64,000 bases of DNA from Vibrio hepatarius (GCF_018860525.1 NZ_JAHKPM010000060.1:98704-162703); one strand, 5' to 3'. Positions 34,494 to 43,544 are shown, counted from the first letter of the stretch. Program-made: numbers and translations. The notes: generated from the sequence alone by a model not told the origin.

Positions 34494-35063
34494 TTAGAAC
34501 GCGAAGTTAGCGTTTAGGTAGACAACATCAGTAGCATCAACTTTAAGCTCTACCTCTTTGATCTCATTGCTGAAGTAGTGGCTATGACGGTATCCTAGTT
34601 CCATGCCAAAATTATCGGTAAACTTATAGCCTAAACCTAAGTTAGCACCAGCAACAACGCCTGTGTTGTCGAATTTATAAGAGTCTATAGCGCTATCATC
34701 TTCCACTACTGTTTTTTGGTATCCTAGGTTACCACCAGCAAGTAGGTAAAACTTATCATTTACAAAGTGTAGGTAGTCGGCACCGGCACCCATCTCGCGA
34801 GTAGTAACATCTATATGGTTATACTCGTCACTTGCAGAGAGTTGAAGGTAGCCATAAGCACGTACATTTTGGTTTAAATAGTGGCCTACTTTTAATGCCA
34901 ATACGCCCATATCATTTATTTCTTTGGCTTCTTTAGTGTCAGAACTTTTACCAGAATAATCATATTGACCAGCGCCTAGTTCAAGTGCGAAATAGGTATC
35001 GTTAGCAAGCGAAGGCATAGAAGCGGTAGCAGCAATCGCTGCAATAAGTAATGCTTTTTTCAT
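34494..35063 (-). CDS. Small outer-membrane beta-barrel protein (paralogue 1)
   Basis: 189-residue exported barrel with a signal peptide (ending MPSLAND), alternating strands (YFALELGAGQYDY, GANLGLGYKFTDNFGMELGYRHSHYF) and terminal aromatic NANFAF. It is the tandem paralogue of the gene at 33625 and each has its own terminator, so they are separate transcription units. The 306-bp region upstream of it is AT-rich and shows no gene. Confidence 0.86.
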   Translation of the reverse strand: MKKALLIAAIAATASMPSLANDTYFALELGAGQYDYSGKSSDTKEAKEINDMGVLALKVGHYLNQNVRAYGYLQLSASDEYNHIDVTTREMGAGADYLHFVNDKFYLLAGGNLGYQKTVVEDDSAIDSYKFDNTGVVAGANLGLGYKFTDNFGMELGYRHSHYFSNEIKEVELKVDATDVVYLNANFAF

Positions 35064-35369
35064 TTGTTATACACTCAAGTTATTTGTCTTTAAGAAAAAG
35101 GAAGTTAAGTTGAGCGTTCTAAGTGATTGCTCAAATACTGAACCCCTTTAAAAAGGAGCCGCATCTTGGTACGGCTTTCGAGAGGAAGGAATTTAATACA
35201 AGGTGTACTGATGAAGCGAGAAACAAAATTACAATCAGTTAAATAAAGTTGAATTTTATGTATAAGATTTTGTTTTTATTAATTTTTATTGTGATTAATG
35301 AAACGGAATTTACAGATTTACATCTGATTTTTTAAGGTATTTAAAGTGCAAAAGTATCAACAGTAAAGG

Positions 35370-35555
35370 TTATTTGTTATCTTTAGGGTGGATTCTATAT
35401 TCAATGGCCTGCCTATCTTGATTAAGCGCGTAAACTGAATAGGTGCCTTTTGGGCTGCCATTTTCCATCCCTGAATAGCCTAATGGTATATCAAGCACCG
35501 TTAATCCTTTCGCATCGTTGGGCGTAATCTCTAGTTTTTTTGTGATACTGTTCAT
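35370..35555 (-). CDS. Hypothetical small protein downstream of copA
   Basis: A 61-residue frame (MNSITKKLEITPNDAKG to HPKDNK) without signal peptide. I do not recognise it. The frame is open back to an ATG at 35705 that overlaps the copA stop as TAATG, which would give 111 residues, but the extra 50 look non-coding in character (Cys/His/Trp-rich). The internal ATG at 35555 has no good ribosome-binding site. Either form is tentative. Confidence 0.4.
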   Translation of the reverse strand: MNSITKKLEITPNDAKGLTVLDIPLGYSGMENGSPKGTYSVYALNQDRQAIEYRIHPKDNK

Positions 35556-35704
35556 ATTATCATACGGTTTTTTTTGACTGTAAACCCTTCCTGTTGCATG
35601 TATTTGATAGATATGATATAGCCACAACAGGTTGGATTGTGATGTATAACATTGGCAGCCAAAACTTGGCCAAAGAAAATCACAGTGGGGTAAGTGCGGC
35701 AACA

Positions 35705-38416
35705 TTAATCTTCATATGGATCTCTAAGATGATGTGAAGGCTTAAAGAGACGTAGCCTGTTAGCATTGCTAACAACAGTAATAGAAGACAGCGCCATGGC
35801 AGCACCTGCAATAACAGGACTGAGTAAAAAATCAAACGCTGGATAGAGTGCACCCGCTGCGATAGGGATCCCCAAGCTGTTATAAATAAAGGCGCCAAAT
35901 AAATTTTGTTTCATATTTTTCATGGTAGCCTTGGAAAGTTCAATTGCTTTGACTACCCCAAGAGGGGATGAATGAAGCAGAGTCATTTGGGCGCTTTCAA
36001 TCGCTACATCACTGCCGCTGCCCATCGCAATACTGATATCTGCTGTTGCGAGAGCAGGCGCATCGTTCACTCCGTCACCTATCATGGCTACATGTTGGCC
36101 TTGTGCTTGAAATTGGCTAATATGCTGCGCTTTTTGATCCGGCAGCACTTGGGCGATAACTGTTTTTATGCCTATTTGGGAAGCAATCGAATTTGCCACA
36201 TCTTGATTGTCCCCAGTTAACATCACAGTATTGATACGCATTGAATTTAAGGCGTTAATTGCTTGTATAGCATCTGGCTTAATTGGGTCACTAATAGCAA
36301 TGATTCCTACCACAGTATTTTTTTGAACGACAATAACTGGCGTCCATGCATAAGCGGCACATTGCTCTATTTCTGATTTGAAAGCGTCAGTGTTTATCCC
36401 TTGCTGCTTAGCATAGTTGAGGGATACAACTGAGGTCTGTTCATCATGAACTAGACCTGTTACCCCCATACCGCGCAGATTGGTAAACTGACTCGCCTCT
36501 TCAAGGTGAAGTTGTTTTTGCTCGGCAAGGTCCACAATGGCTTTACCAAGAGGATGCTCGGAATGTTGTTCTAAACTTGCTGCTAGGGTGAGTAAGTGGT
36601 TTTGGTTACCATTTTTTACAAACAGAGATTCAACCTGAGGTTTACCTTGCGTCAATGTGCCAGTTTTATCAAACACAACCGTATCAATCTTACTAGCAGA
36701 TTGAAGCACATCAGCATCTTTAATTAATATCCCCATTTCAGCCGCTTTTCCGATTCCAACAGTGACCGAGAGTGGGGTGGCTAGTCCAAGCGCGCATGGG
36801 CAAGCAATAATTAAAACTGTGGTGGTGACAATTAGCATATAGCTGGCTTTAGGTTCAGGACCATATAGAAACCATATTAGAGCCGACACCAAAGCAATAG
36901 TGACAACAACCGGAACAAATACAGATGATATTTGGTCAGCCAATTTGGCTATTGCAGGTTTGCTACTTTGCGCCGTACGAACCATATTAATTATCCTTGC
37001 CAGCATAGTACCACTGCCTACGCTGGTCGCTTCTAATTCTAGACTACCGTCCTGATTTACTGTTCCAGCTGAGATTTGAGAGCCTTGCTCTTTATACACA
37101 GGGACAGGTTCGCCAGTTAACATAGATTCATCGAGGTAAGATTGACCGGATAAGACCACACCATCAACGGGCACTTTTTCGCCGGGTTTGATTCTCAGCT
37201 TCATCCCTTGAGTTATTTGTTTAATTGCCATCATTTGTTCGCCAGAATCGGTGATCACGGTAGCATTACTAGGCTGAAGGTTTATCAATGCTTGTAGAGA
37301 AAGGGTGGTTCTTGCTTTTGCTTTCGCTTCTATATAATGCCCCAGAGAAATTAAGCCAATAATCATGGCACTAGCTTCAAAATATACGTGACGTGATGCT
37401 TCTGGGAACCATTGAGGTAAACTGACGACCAGCATTGAAAATAGCCATGCTGCGCCTGTACCAAGTGCGACTAATGTATCCATTGTCGCGCGTTTGTTAC
37501 GCAGCGCTTGCCACGCGTTTGCAAAGAAAGAGCGTCCAGCGGTGGATAGTAGCCACAGACAAATTAATCCTATGCCACCCCAAATAAGTTGATCTTGGGG
37601 GGTACGTATCATCATGTTACCACCCAGTATTCCCCAAAGCATTAATGGAGTGCCGATTGCAATACCTGCCCAAGCACTATTTTTGTGTTGTGCCTGTTTG
37701 GTTTGTTGCTTGGCCAAGTGCTCTTGTTGTTGGGTCTCCGGGTCAACAATATAATCTGCCTTATAGCCCGATTTTTGTACCGAGTCTAAGATTGACGTTA
37801 TGACAGAGTCGCTTTTGGAAGCACTTATAACGAGTGCACTTTGCTCTGCTAGATTGACTTGCGCCTTTTGAATATCTTCAACTCGTTCTATTGCTCGCTC
37901 AACAGACGCAACGCAGCTGGCACACGTCATTCCGGAGATGAAAAAATTTAAGTTATAGATCTTTTCTTCTGCAAGTGGATGAAAAATTTCTATTGCAGGA
38001 GCGGTAATAGGGTTAGTGTTGTGTTGCTGCTCATCCTTTCTATATGCCTCGTAATCCAATGATGCGACAATATCTTGTATTTGCTGGGCGCTAAGCAATG
38101 TCGATAGTGATAAATCAGTTTTTGATGCTTGGAACTGACCAACGAGAGGGTGCTTTTCTAAGGCAAGGCTGAGTTTAGTGACACATTTACTGCAATTTAA
38201 ACCACTTAGGTTGAATTGATAGTGATTGCCGGCATTATATCCTAGGGAGTGAATAGACGATTCTAATTGTTTAAAATTACTACTGCTATCAAGATTGATA
38301 TGCTCTGTGGTTAACTCATGGATAAAGACAGAGTGCTCAGAGAGTAGGCGTTTCTCAATTTTTCGCGCGCATCCCATACAGTTTAAACCACAAAGTGGAA
38401 TATCGAATCTATTCAT
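35705..38416 (-). CDS. copA: Copper-exporting P1B-type ATPase CopA
   Basis: Inner-membrane Cu+ exporter of 903 residues. Three N-terminal heavy-metal-binding domains carry CMGC (13-16), CSKC (75-78) and CASC (165-168). Eight membrane helices follow, with the copper-binding CPC in IACPCALGLATP, the A-domain TGEPVPV, the phosphorylated Asp in DKTGT, the HP of the N-domain (EHPLGKAI) and GDGVNDAPALA. E. coli CopA has two binding domains; here the first two are more divergent than the third. An AAGGA ribosome-binding site precedes the ATG, and a CueR-type promoter is upstream. Confidence 0.96.
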   Translation of the reverse strand: MNRFDIPLCGLNCMGCARKIEKRLLSEHSVFIHELTTEHINLDSSSNFKQLESSIHSLGYNAGNHYQFNLSGLNCSKCVTKLSLALEKHPLVGQFQASKTDLSLSTLLSAQQIQDIVASLDYEAYRKDEQQHNTNPITAPAIEIFHPLAEEKIYNLNFFISGMTCASCVASVERAIERVEDIQKAQVNLAEQSALVISASKSDSVITSILDSVQKSGYKADYIVDPETQQQEHLAKQQTKQAQHKNSAWAGIAIGTPLMLWGILGGNMMIRTPQDQLIWGGIGLICLWLLSTAGRSFFANAWQALRNKRATMDTLVALGTGAAWLFSMLVVSLPQWFPEASRHVYFEASAMIIGLISLGHYIEAKAKARTTLSLQALINLQPSNATVITDSGEQMMAIKQITQGMKLRIKPGEKVPVDGVVLSGQSYLDESMLTGEPVPVYKEQGSQISAGTVNQDGSLELEATSVGSGTMLARIINMVRTAQSSKPAIAKLADQISSVFVPVVVTIALVSALIWFLYGPEPKASYMLIVTTTVLIIACPCALGLATPLSVTVGIGKAAEMGILIKDADVLQSASKIDTVVFDKTGTLTQGKPQVESLFVKNGNQNHLLTLAASLEQHSEHPLGKAIVDLAEQKQLHLEEASQFTNLRGMGVTGLVHDEQTSVVSLNYAKQQGINTDAFKSEIEQCAAYAWTPVIVVQKNTVVGIIAISDPIKPDAIQAINALNSMRINTVMLTGDNQDVANSIASQIGIKTVIAQVLPDQKAQHISQFQAQGQHVAMIGDGVNDAPALATADISIAMGSGSDVAIESAQMTLLHSSPLGVVKAIELSKATMKNMKQNLFGAFIYNSLGIPIAAGALYPAFDFLLSPVIAGAAMALSSITVVSNANRLRLFKPSHHLRDPYED

Positions 38417-38446
38417 TACATGATCCTTAGCAATAATATATTACTG

Positions 38447-38477
38447 AGAATAAACCTTACCCTATGGGTAAGGTCAA
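38447..38477 (-). promoter_or_regulatory. CueR-type (MerR family) promoter of copA
   Basis: On the minus strand, -35 TTGACC (38477-38472) and -10 TATTCT (38452-38447) are separated by 19 bp, the long spacing typical of MerR-family promoters. The spacer holds a 9+9-bp dyad, ACCTTACCC-N3-GGGTAAGGT (38454-38474), close to known CueR operators. It is 31 bp before the copA start. No cueR gene is in the window. Confidence 0.88.
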
Positions 38478-38640
38478 GCAGTGTGATATAAGCGTTCAAA
38501 AAACATTAAATGGTCAAAAATGCTCTTGTTGAGGGAATTCTACATCTGGTGGATTGTAGATTTGGATATCAGTGATAAAATACGCGCAACTTTTAGTGCC
38601 TCTTCAAGGTGCGGTCATTCTGTTAATCAAGGTATTTTAA

Positions 38641-40068
38641 ATGACGGTTAAAACTCGTTTTGCTCCTAGCCCTACAGGCTATCTTCACGTTGGTGGTGCT
38701 CGCACAGCACTGTATTCATGGCTTGTGGCAAAAAACCAAGGTGGTGAGTTCGTATTACGTATTGAGGATACTGACTTAGAACGTAATTCTCAGCAAGCGG
38801 TAGATGCCATTCTTGAGGGGATGCAATGGATGGGGCTGGAGTGGGATGAAGGGCCTTATTTTCAATCTAAACGCTTTGATCGTTATAACGAAATGGTTGA
38901 TAAATTGCTTGCAGAAGATAAAGCTTATCAATGCTACGCATCAAAAGAGCTTCTTGATGAAATTCGAGCTGAGCAAGAAGAAAATAAAGATATGCCTCGC
39001 TATGATGCTAATCACCCTAAGATTGTTGCTGCGAACGAAGTAGCAAAAGAGGGAGACCCTTGTGTGGTGCGTTTTCGCAACCCTACTCAAGGTAGCGTAA
39101 TTTTTGAGGACCAGATCCGAGGCCGCATTGAAATTGGTAATGATCAACTCGATGATCTTATTATCCGCCGCACTGATGGTGCTCCTACATACAACTTTGT
39201 GGTTGTTGTTGATGACTGGGATATGGGAATTACTCACGTTGTACGTGGTGAAGATCATATTAATAACACTCCACGCCAAATCAACATTTATCAAGCTTTG
39301 GGAGCACCAGTCCCTATATTTGCCCATTGTGCGATGATACTGGGTGATGATGGTGCCAAATTGTCTAAGCGACATGGGGCCGTCTCTGTGATGCAATATC
39401 GTGATGAGGGCTACTTGCCAAATGCACTAAATAATTACTTGGTTCGTTTAGGGTGGTCTCATGGCGATCAAGAAATATTCTCTCGGCAAGAGATGGTAGA
39501 GTTATTTTCACTCAACGCTATCTCTAAATCAGCGTCTGCGTTTAACACTGAAAAGCTGCTTTGGTTAAACAATCACTATATTAAGACATCAGAGCCTGAA
39601 TACGTAGCCGAGCACCTACAATGGCATATAGACAATCAAAAGCTCAATATTGACAATGGCCCAGCTTTGACCCGAGTGATTCAGGTCGTGGGTGAACGCT
39701 GTAACACACTCGTTGAGCTTACCGAGCAAATTCGTTATTTCTATGAAGACTTTTCTGAGTTTGAAGCCGGAGCGGCGAAAAAACATTTACGTGGAGTTGC
39801 CAAAGGCCCATTAGAGCTTGCACTAGCTAAAGTTGAATCTCTTGAAAGCTGGGGAGCAGAAAGTATTAAAGATAATGTGATTACTGCTGTATGTGAAGAG
39901 CTTGAGATTGGCATGGGCAAAATTGGTATGCCTTTGCGTGTGGCGGTAACAGGTGGTGGGCAATCACCGTCAGTGGATGCTGTCATGGATCTAGTGGGCA
40001 AAGAGCGAGTTATTGCTCGGATTAAAATGGCGTTGGACTTTATTTCAGAGCGAGAAGCTAACTCATAA
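38641..40068 (+). CDS. gltX: Glutamyl-tRNA synthetase
   Basis: Class Ib synthetase of 475 residues that charges tRNA-Glu. Signature motifs are the HIGH equivalent PTGYLHVGGARTALYSW near residue 12-28 and the KMSKS equivalent KLSKRHGAVSV near residue 240. It is divergent from copA and is followed by a terminator. Confidence 0.97.
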   Translation: MTVKTRFAPSPTGYLHVGGARTALYSWLVAKNQGGEFVLRIEDTDLERNSQQAVDAILEGMQWMGLEWDEGPYFQSKRFDRYNEMVDKLLAEDKAYQCYASKELLDEIRAEQEENKDMPRYDANHPKIVAANEVAKEGDPCVVRFRNPTQGSVIFEDQIRGRIEIGNDQLDDLIIRRTDGAPTYNFVVVVDDWDMGITHVVRGEDHINNTPRQINIYQALGAPVPIFAHCAMILGDDGAKLSKRHGAVSVMQYRDEGYLPNALNNYLVRLGWSHGDQEIFSRQEMVELFSLNAISKSASAFNTEKLLWLNNHYIKTSEPEYVAEHLQWHIDNQKLNIDNGPALTRVIQVVGERCNTLVELTEQIRYFYEDFSEFEAGAAKKHLRGVAKGPLELALAKVESLESWGAESIKDNVITAVCEELEIGMGKIGMPLRVAVTGGGQSPSVDAVMDLVGKERVIARIKMALDFISEREANS

Positions 40069-40096
40069 TGCTTTGAAGACAATTGATTAAATGCCT

Positions 40097-40124
40097 AAAA
40101 CCGCAGCTTGTGTTGCGGTTTTTT
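40097..40124 (+). terminator. gltX terminator
   Basis: AAAACCGCA and TGCGGTTTT pair around an 8-nt loop and are followed by TT, 29 nt after the gltX stop. Confidence 0.9.
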
Positions 40125-40189
40125 AGCATCAAAGGGAGCGTAGTCTAAGGGCTAACATCAATAGATGACTAGAAAACTGTGAAAGGTAT

Positions 40190-40696
40190 TTACTTAAGAT
40201 CAATACTTGTTAAACGCCCCATAAACTCCAGTATTTCCAAGTTATCTTTGTTAGCTTCTAGCAAGGCTTTTTTAGTTTTTGTGTAAGCAGCGAGACGTCC
40301 ATGTTTTTTGATTGAACATACAATACTTTTATAAATCAGCTTTCCATTTTTGTCATAATTGCGCCATGCAGCGATATAACATTCGTCTTTTGCACTAGGG
40401 TTGGCTTTTGTTGGTCTAGGTTTAAAGATGATTTTAGGCTCAATAGAATGGGGTAACCTAGTCATTAAATAAGGGTCTTTGAGTAATTTGCGCCAGAATT
40501 TACCCCACATAGCACTACCCAGCTCATTCCTGAGTTTGATCGCTTTTTTGAGCCCTTTTTCTTCTCCAATTTTTACATAACCCACAGAGCGATGTAACAC
40601 CGTGTCATCAGGTGTGTGAATGTGAATTTTAAACGCAGTTTTGGCTTTGGAAATAAAACGGTGACCAGTGTTTGTAGCCAGATTACTCTTCTTCAT
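40190..40696 (-). CDS. Uncharacterised basic protein, possibly AP2-like DNA-binding
   Basis: 168-residue, Lys/Arg-rich protein without signal or membrane segment. Two stretches (about 24-70, FKIHIHTPDD...GYVKIGEEKGLKKAIKLRNELG, and about 105-150, YIAAWRNYDKNGKL...AAYTKTKKALLEAN) each show a strand-strand-strand-helix pattern reminiscent of AP2/integrase-type DNA-binding domains, with the WxxYDKNGK turn. That resemblance is my reading and not a confirmed match. It stands alone, at the start of the accessory patch. Confidence 0.6.
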   Translation of the reverse strand: MKKSNLATNTGHRFISKAKTAFKIHIHTPDDTVLHRSVGYVKIGEEKGLKKAIKLRNELGSAMWGKFWRKLLKDPYLMTRLPHSIEPKIIFKPRPTKANPSAKDECYIAAWRNYDKNGKLIYKSIVCSIKKHGRLAAYTKTKKALLEANKDNLEILEFMGRLTSIDLK

Positions 40697-41011
40697 TAAA
40701 TATCTATAGATAATTTTATTAATAACTATTTTAGTTGAATGTGCTTGATTGGTGAAGCTCTGATTCGTCTTTCCTTACTTTGTTAAACAGAAATACACAG
40801 TTCTTTTTTGGTAAGCCTGAATAAGGCATTGAAATGATGATTATCTTTCCTGTTATGCATTAATATTTGTTATCAAAATTTATGCAAAGGCGTAAGACAG
40901 TCATTTGAATAGACTTAAGCCTATGAATTTTTTAATAATTGAGTCAGTGACAAAGTTTCAAGTTGTTGATATTTTTAGCTTTGATGCTTTGTGATTAATG
41001 TAGAGTGATGT

Positions 41012-41794
41012 ATGAATTATGATCGAGAATATTATTCCAATGGAATAGTTCAGTTTGATGCAGCTAAGGAGTTATTGCAGTTACTGCCAAAGCGGGTTGA
41101 TTCGTTGCTTGATGTTGGCTGTGGATCAGGGAAAGTATCACACCTCATTTATGAGCACTTGTCACCAAAATTTATGCTAGCTATCGACAACTCTTTAGAG
41201 ATGATTAATCAAGCGACTCTTAGGTATCCGGATAGTAAGTTGCAGTTTTTACATGCGGATATTAATCAATTTGGATTAGAAAATCGTTTTGAGGTTGTGA
41301 CAGCTAATTCATCTTTCCAGTGGTTTCGGGATTATGATGCTTCTCTGCTTGCGATTAAAAATGCGCTGAAACCTAGTGGTATATTTGTGATGCAAACGCC
41401 TTACAAGCAAGACTGGTGTCCTCAGGTTTCAGCGTTGATGGATAAATTCTTCACTGACTATTACCCTGAACATGGACATTGCTTTACACTGCCTTGCATG
41501 CACTTAGACTCTCCGGAAGAGTACATTAGGTTATTTGAGTCAAAAGGTTTCTCAACTGTTTCAATAAAGACCCACCATTTTGAATATCAGTTTTCTGGAA
41601 ATGAGTTCAAAAAATTTTTTATGTCTGGAGCGTATAAAGTTTACACTCAAGTCAATAGCTATTCACTTGCTATCCCTAATCAATTAAAGGGGGATCTGGA
41701 AAGCTTTATTTGTGAGTATACGCTACTTAATAAAACCTTTGAGGTAAGCATGACAAGGGTAATAGCGAGTTTTAAACCTGCCTTCTATGTGTAG
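41012..41794 (+). CDS. SAM-dependent methyltransferase (trans-aconitate/BioC-like class)
   Basis: 260-residue class I methyltransferase. Motif I is LLDVGCGSGKVSHLI (about 33-47), followed by the acidic AIDNSLEMI, the HADINQF motif and NSSFQWFRDYDASL, which resembles trans-aconitate methyltransferase (Tam) and BioC. The substrate is unknown. Monocistronic; it ends in a clear terminator. The 315-bp stretch before it is AT-rich and shows no other feature. Confidence 0.8.
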   Translation: MNYDREYYSNGIVQFDAAKELLQLLPKRVDSLLDVGCGSGKVSHLIYEHLSPKFMLAIDNSLEMINQATLRYPDSKLQFLHADINQFGLENRFEVVTANSSFQWFRDYDASLLAIKNALKPSGIFVMQTPYKQDWCPQVSALMDKFFTDYYPEHGHCFTLPCMHLDSPEEYIRLFESKGFSTVSIKTHHFEYQFSGNEFKKFFMSGAYKVYTQVNSYSLAIPNQLKGDLESFICEYTLLNKTFEVSMTRVIASFKPAFYV

Positions 41795-41813
41795 TTTAGA
41801 GGACCAAAGCTCA

Positions 41814-41846
41814 GCTCAATAAGCTTTGGCCTTTTTGAGGTAGTTA
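41814..41846 (+). terminator. Methyltransferase terminator
   Basis: CCAAAGCT and AGCTTTGG pair around a 10-nt loop, followed by CCTTTTT, 20 nt after the stop. It abuts the convergent membrane gene. Confidence 0.88.
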
Positions 41847-42668
41847 CTAGATAAGATTAGTATTTTTATTTATTACAGATGAGTCATCATTTTTTCGAGA
41901 TTTTAATAGCTTGTAGGAAATAACCAACCCGTATAATACAGGTAGTAAAGCAAATGCATAACCTACCTTGAATAAGTAATTGTCGGCAATTTTTTGTAAT
42001 AAATCCATAGATGTTGATGAATTAAAAAACAAACCTATCCAAATGATTGTATAAATAGCTTGACCTATTGTGCTTGATATAATAGACCTAACCCATAGAG
42101 GAGATTTATATAATATCATGCTCAATTTTCTAAACGTAAAATTATTTGCTTGATCAGCTGATAATATACAAATGCTATTGATAAGGAATAGATATATAAG
42201 CGGCTCGAATACCTCTTTGTATGGAGATTTAATATCAAAGACTAAGAATGTGAGGGCAATTAAACCTGACGCCAAAGCGCACATACTGGCGCCAAAATAA
42301 GTAGTTGATTTAGCATACTCATACCTGAGTGTTGCATTGATGGTATCGAGAACAAGAAAGGTTAGAGGAAATATCAAAATACCAGCAGGTTGCCAAGTAT
42401 CAAAAATTTGAACGCTATGCGGAGACATTGGTATCGCGACCAATAAGAATGCAAGATACAAGGCTGTAAGGAAGCCATACCATTTGATATCAAACTTTGT
42501 TATTGGATCTAAAGCATGGATAAGATCACGATCTTTTTTTGTAAAAAATACCACAAGTCCTTTATTTATCAGTGCTCTAGAAGAAGAGCTTAAAACATAA
42601 TCTTTGTCTTCATTAGTATAATAAATTAAATTGTTCTCAACCTTTAACAAGTTTAAGCTTCTTGTCAT
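41847..42668 (-). CDS. VUT-family-like integral membrane protein
   Basis: 273-residue protein with a soluble N-terminal segment of about 55 residues and about six membrane helices. The block AGILIFPLTFLVLDTINATLRYEYAK resembles the PLTFxxxDxxNExxG signature of VUT/YhhQ family members, which import queuosine precursors, but the Asn-Glu part is altered and the N-terminal extension is unusual. Its start overlaps the upstream XRE gene by 32 nt, so the two are translationally coupled. AT-rich compared with the housekeeping neighbours. Function unknown. Confidence 0.65.
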   Translation of the reverse strand: MTRSLNLLKVENNLIYYTNEDKDYVLSSSSRALINKGLVVFFTKKDRDLIHALDPITKFDIKWYGFLTALYLAFLLVAIPMSPHSVQIFDTWQPAGILIFPLTFLVLDTINATLRYEYAKSTTYFGASMCALASGLIALTFLVFDIKSPYKEVFEPLIYLFLINSICILSADQANNFTFRKLSMILYKSPLWVRSIISSTIGQAIYTIIWIGLFFNSSTSMDLLQKIADNYLFKVGYAFALLPVLYGLVISYKLLKSRKNDDSSVINKNTNLI

Positions 42669-43188
42669 TGATATGTTCCTTGTGTATTTTGGTTATAACT
42701 TTACCGATAGGAATGTAATTTTTGTTAGGAGCATGTGGATACCATGTTAAATCTATAAAGTTATCGACTCTATACAGTTCGAAAATATCATCACCAGCAT
42801 GAAACAGATAATTACCAGTTCCAAGTTTTTTAGTACTAACTATATTTATTGATTCATCATGATAAACGAGTTTATCTGACTTGGCTATTGGCATATTTGT
42901 ATCGAAAAAGCCAACGTTTATCAATTTGTCCCCTACAATGCCTTCAACATTGTAATCTCGTTCATGGACTCCAGTTCGTTCTACACCTGTCATTAACCAT
43001 TCGTATGATATATCTAGCGCATCTGCTATTTGAAGCATGTTTTTGTGAGGGGTTTTAATTTTATTATTGAGTAATTTACTCATGTAGCCTCTCTCTACGC
43101 ATACTCTACGAGAGAGTTCAGCGGCCGATACGCCTTTGACAAATAGAATTTCTTTTAATCTACCACCAATGGTAGTGACATCTTTCAA
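42637..43188 (-). CDS. XRE-family repressor-like regulator
   Basis: 183-residue protein with an N-terminal Cro/CI-type helix-turn-helix (about 7-65: GVSAAELSRRVCVERGYMSKLLNN, IADALDISYEWLMTG) and a C-terminal domain ending YIPIGKVITKIHK, similar in layout to phage-repressor S24/LexA-like tails but without an evident Ser/Lys pair. I chose the TTG at 43188 because AGGAG lies 7 nt upstream; a TTG at 43203 would consume that Shine-Dalgarno. It heads a two-gene unit with the VUT-like protein. The divergent region before it has a candidate operator. Confidence 0.78.
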   Translation of the reverse strand: MKDVTTIGGRLKEILFVKGVSAAELSRRVCVERGYMSKLLNNKIKTPHKNMLQIADALDISYEWLMTGVERTGVHERDYNVEGIVGDKLINVGFFDTNMPIAKSDKLVYHDESINIVSTKKLGTGNYLFHAGDDIFELYRVDNFIDLTWYPHAPNKNYIPIGKVITKIHKEHINDKKLKLVKG

Positions 43189-43241
43189 TACTTTTCTCCT
43201 CAATATTTCTGATGCATAAGATTATACCGAACAGAGCTAAT

Positions 43242-43275
43242 TTTGTTGAATTTAAGTTTCACATTTGACAACAAA
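43242..43275. promoter_or_regulatory. Candidate operator and divergent promoter
   Basis: TTTGTTG (43242-43248) and CAACAAA (43269-43275) are inverted arms 20 bp apart. The right arm overlaps a + strand TTGACA (43265-43270), with TATTAA 15 bp downstream. The site lies 54 bp upstream of the XRE gene, where a self-regulating repressor would bind. Confidence 0.4.
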
Positions 43276-43297
43276 GTGATGACTATATTAAACTCGG

Positions 43298-43544
43298 TTT
43301 TATCAAGAAGCTCAAGAGTTAGTGAGTAAATCTTGTAGAACAATAGTTGGGTTAGTGCTTGCTGTCACTCAGTGCAGCTGTTCATGTTCCTGAGTAACGG
43401 TTCGAATTTGCTACATTCTATACAGGAGCATTGGTTGATCCTTTCAACTTGTTTTCTTGGTATAGATCTAAAGTTAATTATCCTTATTGCAACATTTAGT
43501 TTGTTGAGGCCTCTTTCCAAACTGGAAGGAGGCTTTTTATTTTT
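43298..43544 (+). ncRNA. Candidate small RNA ending at a strong terminator
   Basis: No + strand gene precedes the excellent terminator at 43509-43544, because the nearest upstream + gene has its own terminator 1.7 kb away. A promoter-like TTGACA/TATTAA is at 43265-43291. The interval holds a second stem, ACTCAG/CTGAGT (43367-43372 with 43390-43395). A 65-codon frame at 43372-43569 runs past the terminator and has no ribosome-binding site, so an RNA of roughly 245 nt is more likely than a protein. The 5' end is inferred. Confidence 0.45.
43509..43544 (+). terminator. Strong + strand terminator with no upstream gene
   Basis: GCCTCTTTCCA and TGGAAGGAGGC form an 11-bp stem (one T-G wobble) with a 3-nt loop, followed by TTTTTATTTTT. 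The minus strand lacks a T-tract, so it acts only on + transcripts. Confidence 0.9.
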
